Assembly: GCA_022799755.1 (NCBI GenBank)
Contig: JAAWOU010000017.1
Span: forward strand, 1 to 53,574
DNA length: 53,574 nt
DNA from: Lachnospiraceae bacterium
GTDB lineage: Bacteria > Bacillota > Clostridia > Lachnospirales > Lachnospiraceae
Direction of reading: 5' to 3'
A program made the position numbers and the translations under genes. The notes under the pieces are model-generated. The model was not told where the DNA came from. It saw nothing but the letters and a program-made list of their open reading frames with translations, and did not search any database. Of the stretch, positions 10,101 to 17,674 are shown in pieces; position 1 is the stretch's first letter; every line of letters begins with the position of its first letter.

Positions 10101-10354
10101 AAACAACTGGAACAGATGTTGATCGCTTAATGCCGCCTGTTTCCCGCTTCGGTGGTGGTGGTGGATCTGGTTCTCGTGATAAGAAAAAGCAGACAGTTAT
10201 TGAAAAACTGAAAGGGTTCTTTGAAAAATATTTCGGACTGGTTAGCCCAGAGGTTTCAAAAGAACCAGGTAAGGTTACATATCTTTATGATACAGAACCG
10301 CTATCTATGGTGGCAGAGGAACCGGTGCATTACGGAATTAAAAAAGATAATTGA
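7166..10354 (+). CDS. hsdR: Type I restriction enzyme translocase/nuclease subunit HsdR
   Basis: The 1062-residue motor and endonuclease subunit binds the methylase, pulls DNA by ATP hydrolysis and cuts at a distance. The N-terminal PD-(D/E)XK nuclease is visible as D151...E165-x-K167. The SF2 translocase has Walker A G326-S-G-K-T330, the DECH box D424-E-C-H427, and motif III FTGTPIF. The helical C-terminus is the HsdM-binding part and includes a Gly-rich linker (GGGGGSGS). I chose GTG 7166, which follows GGAGGTG (7151-7157); the longer open frame would overlap the upstream gene. It looks intact. Confidence 0.95.
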   Translation: MSNYNIVLLTNESTVVTEYEPQTKRSDAYQSEAALEAAFIKMLGEQGYEYVTIHNSDVLIANLRRQLELFNNYQFTDKEWDGFFKSKIANANEGIVEKTRKIQEDCVQNLTREDGTTMNISLIDKKNIHNNRLQVINQYEESAGNHDTRYDVTILVNGLPLVHIELKRRGVAIKEAFNQINRYQRDSFWAGCGLYEYVQIFVISNGTFTKYYSNTTRASHIKENDGTGRRHSKKTSNSFEFTSYWADGNNRVISDLVDFTKTFFARHTILNILTKYCVFTSEELLLVMRPYQIVATERILNRIEVSANYKKTGTIEAGGYIWHTTGSGKTLTSFKTAQLATGLPYIEKVLFVVDRKDLDYQTIKEYDRFEKGAANGNKSTAVLQRQLEDSASRIIVTTIQKLDVFITKNPSHPIRNKHIVLVFDECHRSQFGDMHTRIVGGQIKKGEKTIKLDKYFKNYHIFGFTGTPIFAINAGIGRNPELRTTEQAFGAKLHTYTIVDAINDGNVLPFRIDYINTIKQKDSDKDKQVDAIDTEEALASQERISEIVKYILEHFDQKTMRNSYYSLKGRRVNGFNSMFAVSSIPVCKKYYLELKKQITEQHCELTIATIFSFAPNEADTADGILDDESFDTDGLDQTSRDFLDMAISDYNKIFKTNFDTSSKGFQDYYKDLSDRVKKREVDLLIVVNMFLTGFDATTLNTLWVDKNLKMHGLIQAFSRTNRILNSVKTFGNIVCFRDLEEATNDAIALFGDKDANGIVLLKSYEDYYYGCVDDKGREQKGYEERIAELLRKYPLGQPIAGEQSKRDFIVLFGNILRLRNILSAFDRFAGNEILSPIDFQDYTGAYHDVYDEIKPKPGSKDSIMDDVVFEMELVKQVEVNIDYILMLVAKYHDGNCEDKEILVAIDKAIKSSLQLRSKKELIENFIATINTSADVNVDWQRFVREQRETDIQILIAEEKLKPEETRKFVENAFRDGALKTTGTDVDRLMPPVSRFGGGGGSGSRDKKKQTVIEKLKGFFEKYFGLVSPEVSKEPGKVTYLYDTEPLSMVAEEPVHYGIKKDN

Positions 10355-10366
10355 GGTGGTGAAAAT

Positions 10367-11080
10367 ATGTTGTATAATATTTACTGTGATGAGACATGTC
10401 ATCTTGAACATGATAGCAGTAATGTTATGGTGTTAGGGGCTGTGTGGTGTCCGCAATCGAAACTGAAAGAAATCAATGAGCGGATTCGTCAAATAAAAAG
10501 AAGAAATAATGTTTCCGAAACAATGGAAATGAAATGGACGAAAATCAGCCCTGCAAAAGTTGATTTGTACAAAGATTTAGTTAATTATTTTTTTGATGAT
10601 GATGACTTGCATTTTCGGGGAGTTATTATTCCAGATAAGACAAAACTAAATCATGAATGTTATCATCAGACGCATGATACATGGTATTATAAAATGTATT
10701 TTGATATGCTCAAAGTGATCTTATCTCCAACTGATAATTATGAGGTTTATATCGACATTAAAGATACTAACTCTGCTCGAAAAGCAAAAAAATTGAGAGA
10801 AGTATGCTGTAATTCTATGTATGACTTTTCTCGAAAAGTGATTCGGAGGTTACAACCTATACGATCTGACGAAGTTCAAATCATGCAGATAGTTGATATT
10901 ATTATAGGAGCTATCGGTTATGAAAATCGCAGATTTCCTGATGGATTTGTCAAGAGCAGTGCAAAACAGGAAGTTATTGACTTGATAAAAGAACGTTCGG
11001 GCTATACATTGCGAAAAACAACACTATTGCGCGAGGAAAAAATAAACCTGCTTTCGTGGGAAGCGGGAGGGACAGTATGA
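10367..11080 (+). CDS. DUF3800 protein in the RM operon
   Basis: The 237-residue protein has the DUF3800 layout: an N-terminal strand with an acidic motif (YCDET, in place of the usual YxDES), a central YIDIKDT strand, and a C-terminal helix QIMQIVDIIIGAI where most members have a Leu-rich DLLxGA motif. DUF3800 has an RNase H-like fold and is common beside defence genes, but its activity is not established. The gene starts 12 bp after hsdR and overlaps the next gene by ATGA. It is therefore expressed with the type I system, perhaps as an accessory nuclease or partner of the gene after it. Confidence 0.8.
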   Translation: MLYNIYCDETCHLEHDSSNVMVLGAVWCPQSKLKEINERIRQIKRRNNVSETMEMKWTKISPAKVDLYKDLVNYFFDDDDLHFRGVIIPDKTKLNHECYHQTHDTWYYKMYFDMLKVILSPTDNYEVYIDIKDTNSARKAKKLREVCCNSMYDFSRKVIRRLQPIRSDEVQIMQIVDIIIGAIGYENRRFPDGFVKSSAKQEVIDLIKERSGYTLRKTTLLREEKINLLSWEAGGTV

Positions 11081-11610
11081 CAAGAGATAATTGTTGGTTG
11101 CCTAAATTTGAATTTTGGGATGATTATAATAATGACTATTCCAAATATCAAGAAGCGTTATATGCGATTTTTCAGAATGACTTCATAAAATCACGTCCTA
11201 CATTTGAAGGAAAGCAGGTAAATATCCGCAGGCATCCGATTGAATATGGTAAGGAAGAGGCATTTTTTCATGTAACCTGTCAAGATTATCTAAAAAGTGG
11301 AGAACGTGTTCCGGATTTTAGAAGATGTGAGAGAATAAGGTGGGTTCGTGCGTTTATTGAGAATTATAATTGTGATACAACACAATGTGAAGAATGTGCG
11401 GGAGTAAAAGTTTGGAGTGAACCGTATCGAAACACAACCAGGGTACATATGCTACTTGAAGAGGAACGTTATATGGTTGTCGTAGAACGACGAGATTCAT
11501 ATTGTTTATTAGTTACGGCTTTTTATTTTGAACAGGATCACTCATTAAGAAAAAAGCTTCAGCATTATGAATATTATAAGGCTCAATCGCAATCGGCAGG
11601 AAATAACTAA
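11077..11610 (+). CDS. Putative RelE/PBECR-like RNase coupled to DUF3800
   Basis: A 177-residue protein. The C-terminal half follows the pattern RxxRIxWVRAFIEN...VKVW...ERYMVVVERR.....LVTAFYFEQDHSLRKKL. I compare this with the phage PBECR/RelE-type nuclease fold, in which the strand 'ryMVVlE.R' and a closing 'TA(Y/F)' strand are typical. A Cys-rich stretch (C-x4-C-x2-C, near residue 110) is unusual. ATG 11077 overlaps the DUF3800 stop and has GGGAGGG upstream. It could be a toxin-like RNase at the end of a defence operon. No obvious antitoxin follows. The family assignment is from memory and not certain. Confidence 0.5.
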   Translation: MTRDNCWLPKFEFWDDYNNDYSKYQEALYAIFQNDFIKSRPTFEGKQVNIRRHPIEYGKEEAFFHVTCQDYLKSGERVPDFRRCERIRWVRAFIENYNCDTTQCEECAGVKVWSEPYRNTTRVHMLLEEERYMVVVERRDSYCLLVTAFYFEQDHSLRKKLQHYEYYKAQSQSAGNN

Positions 11611-11643
11611 CAAATATTTACAAATATTTACAGTCCAAACGCA

Positions 11644-11672
11644 TTGACAAATCATTTAAAATCGCATATACT
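11644..11672 (+). promoter_or_regulatory. Near-consensus sigma-70-type promoter
   Basis: TTGACA (11644-11649), 17 bp, then TATACT (11667-11672). This is the best promoter match I found in the window. Transcription would begin near 11679 and meet a hairpin terminator at 11710-11738, so the main product would be a short RNA of about 60 nucleotides unless the terminator is read through. Confidence 0.7.
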
Positions 11673-11709
11673 AATAGTAGCTCATCTGCCATGCGTAGAA
11701 AGAGTTCCT

Positions 11710-11738
11710 AAAGACGTCTTGCTTAGTAAGGCGTCTTT
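11710..11738 (+). terminator. Hairpin terminator or attenuator
   Basis: AAAGACGTCTT pairs with AAGGCGTCTTT (one G-U pair) around a 7-nt loop. A short T-rich tail follows. It sits about 40 bp after a strong promoter, which fits an attenuator or the end of a very short RNA. Confidence 0.65.
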
Positions 11739-11826
11739 TGCTTTGTCTAAACAACTTGCGGATAGTCAATGCTCCGTCAGTTCCGCAATTACATTACTCT
11801 GCTGATATAGCGAGTATTGTATAAAC

Positions 11827-12509
11827 GTGGGTTGTTTCTTTGAGAAAGAGGAAAAAGTACCTACTCCCGGCTGGCTGAATTATGAAAGATATGGGACTTT
11901 CGTTAATATCTATGCCGGTACGCCCACAGAAAAAGCCTATGCGTGGACAATTGCACAGGTTAAAGGCATTAGCCGCTTGTGGGATACGAGTTGGTTATCT
12001 ATGACAACTGGTGCAAAGGGCTCCAGAAGGAAACGAATCAGGAGCTGGTGGACATTGACAGAAACGCTTTCCGGACCGCAATCTCAAAATATGAGGAAAT
12101 ACTGTCCATCAGTGAGAAATGCATGCATAAGAGGCTGCCGCGCACGCCTGTGAATGCAGAGGAAGCCGGCATAAAGCGGCAGACATATATCGGTATACTG
12201 GAAAGAAGCAGACAGCTGGAAGAGGAGGCGATCCGGGCAATTGGTTCTGCGGTGGGCGAATCAAGCGAACTTGCGGGATTGGAAGCAGGAGGCAGGATGC
12301 ATCGGGCCGAGCGCGCTGACGATAGATTTAAAACGGTATTTTGGAAAGATTAGGTGCTGTTCTTTTTGGACGAAAATACGAAAGAGCAGATATTTAACTT
12401 TGCCCATTATGTGGACTGGCCCAATTGCCAGTCTTTCCGGCGGATTGCCTGTGCCGAGAAATTTTTCTTATTTTTGTGTCACACAGATGCGGAAGCGTTG
12501 TCTAATTAA
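11827..12509 (+). pseudogene. Frameshifted remnant of an unknown gene
   Basis: Coding-like sequence continues across at least three frames. The first reads from GTG 11827 through a stretch like TFVNIYAGTPTEKAYAWTIA. It shifts near 11979 to a frame reading GYELVIYDNWCKGLQKE and running to about 12290. A final piece (about 12360-12509) reads LFFLDENTKEQIFNFAHYV and ends at TAA 12507. None of the pieces has its own good start. I do not recognise the parent family. Reading the pieces as one gene with several indels explains them better than separate small genes. Confidence 0.5.
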
Positions 12510-12525
12510 GTAGGAGGGAAAATCT

Positions 12526-13377
12526 ATGAATAAAAAAACAGAGAAAGAGATGCAGAACTTAGTTGACAAAGCAACCGCAGGGGACAAAGAAGCCCTTGAA
12601 ACCCTGGTTGCAGGTGTGCAGGACCTTGTCTTTAATCTGTCTCTGCGGATGCTGGGCACATTTGCGGATGCAGAGGACGCCACCCAGGATATTCTGCTGA
12701 AAATGATTACTCATCTATCGTCTTTTAGGGGTGAGAGTTCATTTACAACATGGGTATTCCGTATTGCGGCGAATCATCTGAAGAATTATAAAAAGCATAT
12801 GTTCGCCCGCTATCCGCTGAGCTTTGAGTACTATGGGGACGACATAGAAAACGGAAAAATAGAGGATGTGCCGGACTTGACGCAGAATGTGGAAAAGGAC
12901 ATATTGGCGGAAGAGCTGAAAATGTCCTGTACCAATGTGATGCTCCAATGCCTCGACGTGGAAAGCAGATGTATTTTTATATTGGGAACAATGTTTCAAG
13001 TGGACAGCCGCATTGCCGGGGATATTTTGGACATGACGCCGGAAAATTATCGGCAGCGGCTTTCGCGCGTGCGGAAAAAGATGGCGGATTTTCTCGGACA
13101 GTACTGCGGAGAGTATGGCAGCGGCCGATGCAAGTGTAAGGAGAGAGTGAACTATGCGATACAGAGCCACAGATTAAATCCGCAGCAGCTGGACTATATG
13201 ACGGCTGATGTAATCCCCATTCAGACCATCATGAACGTGAAAAACGCTATGGAAGAGATTGACGATTTATCCCAGGACTTTTCGTTCTGCAAGCCCTACA
13301 AATCTCCCGAACGCACAAAAGGCCTGATACAGGAATTTTTAGATTCCACCCAGCTATCCGTTATTCAGAAATCCTAA
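12526..13377 (+). CDS. ECF-type RNA polymerase sigma factor with Cys-bearing C-terminal extension
   Basis: A 283-residue sigma factor. Region 2 is clear (DAEDATQDILLKMITHLSSFRGESSFTTWVFRIAANHLKNY, split over about residues 45-90). A region-4 helix-turn-helix lies near residues 150-190 (AGDILDMTPENYRQRLSRVRKKM). A C-terminal extension of about 90 residues follows. It begins with Cys residues (YC-x7-CKC) and could bind metal or sense redox. ATG 12526 follows TAGGAGGG. No anti-sigma gene is adjacent. The DUF2461 gene begins 15 bp after its stop and is probably co-transcribed. Confidence 0.85.
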   Translation: MNKKTEKEMQNLVDKATAGDKEALETLVAGVQDLVFNLSLRMLGTFADAEDATQDILLKMITHLSSFRGESSFTTWVFRIAANHLKNYKKHMFARYPLSFEYYGDDIENGKIEDVPDLTQNVEKDILAEELKMSCTNVMLQCLDVESRCIFILGTMFQVDSRIAGDILDMTPENYRQRLSRVRKKMADFLGQYCGEYGSGRCKCKERVNYAIQSHRLNPQQLDYMTADVIPIQTIMNVKNAMEEIDDLSQDFSFCKPYKSPERTKGLIQEFLDSTQLSVIQKS

Positions 13378-13392
13378 AGGAGAAGACAAATT

Positions 13393-14076
13393 ATGAATAC
13401 ACAGTCGATCTTGGACTATCTATCCGCACTGAGCCTGCACAATAACCGTGAATGGTATCATGCCAACAAGGACGAGTACAAAAAGGCAAATGCCCAGTTT
13501 GAGGCGTTGATACAGACATTGATCCTGGAAATCGGGAAGTTTGACAACAGTATTTTACATAACAATCCCAAAGACCTTACCTTTAAGCTTGTCAGGGATA
13601 CGCGTTTCAGCCATGACAAATCGCCTTATAATCCCGCATTTCGGGCCCATATTTCCGCCGGGGGTAAGCTGCCTGTTCCCGTGGGGTATTATATTATGAT
13701 AAAGCCGGGCAACCAGTCTTTTCTGGGCGGAGGCCTGTTTGCGGATATGTTTAAGGACGCGACATCCATGATACGCAGCTATATTGCCCAAAACGGCAGG
13801 GAATGGGACAGAATCATACATGAGCCGGTGTTTGAGCAATCTTTCAAGGTACAGGGAACGGCGCTGAAGAATGTTCCCGCGGGATACGAGAAAGAACACC
13901 CGCAGGCGGAATATCTGAAATATAAGAGCTGGTATCTGGAATACCCGATAAAAGACGAAGAACTGAGAGACGCGGATATATTCACCGCAAAGGCTGCGGA
14001 GCTTTTCCGGATCATGAAGCCTTTTAACGATTATCTGAACAAAGCGCTTGAGGGTTTTAGCATGCCCGCCAGGTGA
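13393..14076 (+). CDS. DUF2461 family protein
   Basis: The 227-residue protein matches DUF2461 (TIGR02453): N-terminal LSLHNNREWYHANKDEYKKA, then FKLVRDTRFSHDKSPYNP and a GGGLF segment. Members are widespread soluble proteins of unknown activity, so no reaction can be given. Start at ATG 13393 with AAGGAGAAG upstream. It follows the sigma factor by 15 bp and converges on the minus-strand gene after it. Length is typical for the family. Confidence 0.88.
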   Translation: MNTQSILDYLSALSLHNNREWYHANKDEYKKANAQFEALIQTLILEIGKFDNSILHNNPKDLTFKLVRDTRFSHDKSPYNPAFRAHISAGGKLPVPVGYYIMIKPGNQSFLGGGLFADMFKDATSMIRSYIAQNGREWDRIIHEPVFEQSFKVQGTALKNVPAGYEKEHPQAEYLKYKSWYLEYPIKDEELRDADIFTAKAAELFRIMKPFNDYLNKALEGFSMPAR

Positions 14077-14111
14077 TTCCAGGAGGAGGGACCGGGCGGA
14101 ATGGCCCGGGG

Positions 14112-14139
14112 GAAAACAGGCCTGCCCTCAGGACAGGCC
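14112..14139 (-). terminator. Hairpin terminator at the end of the minus-strand unknown gene
   Basis: On the minus strand, GGCCTGTCC pairs with GGGCAGGCC (one mismatch) and is followed by TGTTTT. It overlaps the stop codon at 14128-14130. It may also stop transcription arriving from the DUF2461 side. Confidence 0.4.
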
Positions 14140-15444
14140 CGGAAAGCACCACTGGGCCAGGTTTTTCAGGCTGTCCGCCGTCGCAAAGGATATGCTGTCC
14201 GGTTCGGCCTGTTCCGCCCGGGGCGCCGGAATATCCCGTGCAATCCGCTTGACACCGGCAGTCCTGTCCATGCCGGATGTCTTAGCCAGCCATCTTCCGC
14301 TGCTGCGGGGGCGGTATTTGCCGACAATCTGCGATTTCCCGGGCATTTCGGAAAAGATGCTGTCCAGGTATTCCATAACAGCGTATTTTTCCTCCGTTCT
14401 GTGGCAGTATGCCGTGACCCACACACCGTCCCGGATGCGGATGGCATAGACATCCCCGGCCCGGACGGGGCCTTTGCCGGCATCGGGAGCGGAGGGCAGC
14501 CTCTTTCGGGGCGTTTTCCTGCTCTGCAGATAGCCTGTGACGGTTTGGGACAGTGGGAGGGCAGGCACAGGACGGTCCGTGAGAGAAACGCTGGAACAGT
14601 CCGTTTCGCCGAAGATTTTTCCAAGGGCGGTCTCATTGATGCCCATGGAGGAATCCCACCACGCAAGGGGAGCCTGTACCTCCGCTTTCACGGAGGGGCG
14701 TAAGTCCCGCTCCTGATAAGTCGTGAACCGCGCCGCCATCCCCGGATGGTCGGGCGTGTCCAAAATACCTGCCAGAGCCAGGGCTTCCAGCAAAGAACAG
14801 ACATTTGCTTTTTGGGAAGCGGGCAGCAGCTTTTCTCTGTGCAGAGAATCCCTCACTTTACTGTATCTTGACTTTGGCGGCATGTGTCGTATCACGGTCA
14901 GGACGGCGCGGAAAGTCCAAAGGTCGTATGATGTGGGAGTGGGTTTTAGCCCTGACTGTGCCATTTCCCGCAGTGCAAATACATACCCCGTGGGATCGCC
15001 GTCCAAAGGGATGCCGCCGGTCATCCGATTGTACCAAAGCAGCGTGGAGTCCACGGCTTTTTTTCGAAAGCCGCAGATGATACAGGTGTCCGCGGACCCT
15101 TGATAGGGGGTGAAAGCATGGCGGGGCGTGACCAGGGAGAGAAGCTTTGCCGTCAAAGCGGACTGCCACAGGAAAGGGGCAGTCCACAGCCCTGCTATGA
15201 ATGCGTCCGCTGCCTGGGAAAGGGTCCATGTGTCCGCCAGAGCGTACATTGCGTCCCATATTTCGTCATGCCCGGGAGAGGACATTTGATTGGGCATGCG
15301 TCCGGCCTGCCCCAGCGCTTCCAGCTCATCTGCCGAGATATCCGCAGGTATCCGGTGCAGATGCAGAGCCTTTTCACTGTCATAATAAGCATTCTCATGG
15401 CGATAGATTTGTCTTAAAATTCTCAGCTGTTCTATGAGATCCAT
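14128..15444 (-). CDS. Unknown 438-residue protein
   Basis: I do not recognise a family. The protein is soluble, largely helical, and has a CIIC pair near residue 120 that could belong to a metal site. A later stretch (QKANVCSLLEALALAGIL, near residue 215) looks like part of a winged-helix or helical scaffold. The last third is basic and Pro/Ser-rich. It starts at ATG 15442-15444 (minus strand) behind AAAAGGAGTC. It is divergent from the Sel1 gene and convergent with DUF2461, so it is probably its own transcript. Base composition is at the GC-rich end for the window. Confidence 0.75.
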   Translation of the reverse strand: MDLIEQLRILRQIYRHENAYYDSEKALHLHRIPADISADELEALGQAGRMPNQMSSPGHDEIWDAMYALADTWTLSQAADAFIAGLWTAPFLWQSALTAKLLSLVTPRHAFTPYQGSADTCIICGFRKKAVDSTLLWYNRMTGGIPLDGDPTGYVFALREMAQSGLKPTPTSYDLWTFRAVLTVIRHMPPKSRYSKVRDSLHREKLLPASQKANVCSLLEALALAGILDTPDHPGMAARFTTYQERDLRPSVKAEVQAPLAWWDSSMGINETALGKIFGETDCSSVSLTDRPVPALPLSQTVTGYLQSRKTPRKRLPSAPDAGKGPVRAGDVYAIRIRDGVWVTAYCHRTEEKYAVMEYLDSIFSEMPGKSQIVGKYRPRSSGRWLAKTSGMDRTAGVKRIARDIPAPRAEQAEPDSISFATADSLKNLAQWCFPGLS

Positions 15445-15647
15445 TTTTCAGACTCCTTTTAAAAAATTGCAAAAGATTTCCTGCCTTTTGGAGCGCGGGC
15501 CCGCCGGCAGTAGCTGTATCAAGTATAACATTTTCTGCCAGGGCTGTACAGCCTTGGGGGGATTGTGTAAAATATAATAGCATATTGGTGCGTAGTATGA
15601 TAAAATAAAGACATTCAACATTACATGCAGCCAAAAAGAAAGAGAGA

Positions 15648-17654
15648 ATGATCATGAATAAAAACAGTATATTGTCCGGAGGCAGCGCAGGCATTGCCAA
15701 AGGCTACAACAGAGAGAGCATCCTGGAAGACGACTTTCGCTTGGAGGAATGTTATGCCGCCGCCCGGGCCGGAGACCCCGGCGCCCAGGGGACGCTGGGC
15801 GACTGCTATCAGTACGGCTGGTTTGTGAAAAGGGATTATGCCCAGGCAGTGGCATGGTATGAGAAAGCCGCAGAGCAGGGAAACGCCGCCGCCCAGAGGA
15901 GCCTTGGCTGGTGCTGGAGTCAGGGAAAGGGAGTAGGGCCAAGTGATAAAAAAGCCGTATACTGGTACACGAAAGCGGCGGAGGGCGGCGACGCGGATGC
16001 ACAGCACAATCTGGGCGTAAACTATGATTACGGACATGGCGTAGAACAGGATCGGGTCCAGGCGCTTAAATGGTACCAAAAAGCAGCGGAGCAGGGGCAC
16101 GAATGGTCCCAGTATAATCTGGGCGTTTACTATGAGTGCGGATACGGCGGCCTGGAACAGGATTATCAGAAAGCGGTGGAATGGTACATAAAGTCCGCGC
16201 AGCAGGGCTTTTCGGACGCCCAGTACAAGCTGGGAATCTGCTACTATCAAGGATTGGGTATTGCCCGGGACTTCGGGAAAGCGGTGGAATATTTTGAGAA
16301 AGCTTACAGCCAGGGAAGTCTTTTGGCCCTCAATCATCTGGGCGTATGCTATGAAGAAGGAAACGGTGTGAAGCAGGACTGCGTCAAGGCATTTACGCTA
16401 TATCTGGAGGCGGCCCAAAAGGGTAATGCTGTCGCCCAGTATAATGCTGCCATATGCTATTTCTACGGGGACGGCGTGGACCAGGACGATGACGATGCCT
16501 TTTTCTGGTTTGAAAAAGCGGCGCAACAGGGGAATGCATCCGCCCAATACCAGCTGGGGCTCTGCTACGAGAACGCAAGAGGTGCAAAGCAGGATGTGAA
16601 CAAGGCGGCCCAGTGGTATGAAAAAGCTGCGGCTCAGGGGGATGCCGACGCAGAGTATGCCATGGGCTTATGCTGTGATCTGGGTACAGGCGTGGAACAA
16701 GACAGCGCCCGGGCGGCCCAGTGGTATGAGAAAGCAGCTGTCCAGGGCCACATATATGCCCAGTGCAACCTGGCATACTGTTATAAGGAAGGAGAGGGCG
16801 TAACCCAGGACTACCGCAAGGCGGCCGAATGGTACGAGAAAGCCGCGCAGCAGGGAGACGCCAGCGCGCAGAACGATTTGGGCTGGTGCTATGAAAAGGG
16901 GAAAGGGGTTCGGCAGAGCGCTACCCTGGCGGCAGAGTGGACCCGGAAAGCGGCGCAGCAGGGACTGCCCCAGGCACAATTTAATTTTGCCGTTTTCCAT
17001 GAGCGGGGAACGGGAGTGAGCCAGGATCTTGCCAAGGCGGCTTATTGGTATGAGAAAGCGGCCGAACAGGGCCATGGGGACGCACAGTATGAGGTGGCAT
17101 GCTGCTACAGGAACGGAACCGGAGTGGAACAGGATTTCGCCAAGGCTTTCCAATGGTTTGAAAAGGCGGCTTTGCAGGGAGACGCCTATGCCCAATATGA
17201 GCTGGGCTACCTCTACAGAAACGGAGAGGGCGTAGAACCGGACAGCGCGGAGGCAGCCAAATGGTACAGAAAAGCAGCCGAACAAGGGCATGCGGACGCG
17301 CAGAACAACCTCGGCTTTCTCTACAAAAAGGGGGACGGCGTAAAGCAGGACAGCGCCAAGGCGGTCCAGTGGTACGCAAAGGCAGCCGCCCAGGGGCATA
17401 TGCAGGCGCAGCTTAACCTGGGTATCGCCTACATCACGGGGAACGGCGTGGAACAGGACGACGTCCGGGCCGCCATGTGGTTCGGCAAAGCCGCCATGCA
17501 GGGTTCTAATACGGCCCAGTACAATCTGGGATTATGCTATGAAACCGGCAGGGGAGTGGAGCAGAATGTGGACGAAGCGGTGGCATGGTATGAAAGGGCG
17601 GCCGAACAGGGAGACAGGAAAGCCCAGGCTGCGCTGGAGCGACTGGAGGAATAA
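15648..17654 (+). CDS. Sel1-like repeat protein, 17 repeats
   Basis: A 668-residue protein made almost wholly of 36-residue Sel1 (TPR-like) repeats. I count 17 full units, each of the form AQYxLGxCYxxGxGVxQDxxKAAxWYEKAAEQG, from about residue 42 to 656, plus a partial last one. There is no signal peptide or membrane segment, so it should be a cytoplasmic scaffold for protein-protein contacts. Two starts are possible, ATG 15648 and 15654; the former has GAAAGAGAG upstream. The next gene starts 20 bp later and may be co-transcribed. Partners are unknown. Confidence 0.9.
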   Translation: MIMNKNSILSGGSAGIAKGYNRESILEDDFRLEECYAAARAGDPGAQGTLGDCYQYGWFVKRDYAQAVAWYEKAAEQGNAAAQRSLGWCWSQGKGVGPSDKKAVYWYTKAAEGGDADAQHNLGVNYDYGHGVEQDRVQALKWYQKAAEQGHEWSQYNLGVYYECGYGGLEQDYQKAVEWYIKSAQQGFSDAQYKLGICYYQGLGIARDFGKAVEYFEKAYSQGSLLALNHLGVCYEEGNGVKQDCVKAFTLYLEAAQKGNAVAQYNAAICYFYGDGVDQDDDDAFFWFEKAAQQGNASAQYQLGLCYENARGAKQDVNKAAQWYEKAAAQGDADAEYAMGLCCDLGTGVEQDSARAAQWYEKAAVQGHIYAQCNLAYCYKEGEGVTQDYRKAAEWYEKAAQQGDASAQNDLGWCYEKGKGVRQSATLAAEWTRKAAQQGLPQAQFNFAVFHERGTGVSQDLAKAAYWYEKAAEQGHGDAQYEVACCYRNGTGVEQDFAKAFQWFEKAALQGDAYAQYELGYLYRNGEGVEPDSAEAAKWYRKAAEQGHADAQNNLGFLYKKGDGVKQDSAKAVQWYAKAAAQGHMQAQLNLGIAYITGNGVEQDDVRAAMWFGKAAMQGSNTAQYNLGLCYETGRGVEQNVDEAVAWYERAAEQGDRKAQAALERLEE

Positions 17655-17674
17655 GGGAAGAAGAGGGGCGAAAA

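Noticed and set aside
14101..14703. 200-codon plus-strand frame opposite the unknown 438-residue gene
   Set aside because: No ribosome site or domain. The minus strand has a good start site, a terminator and a longer frame.
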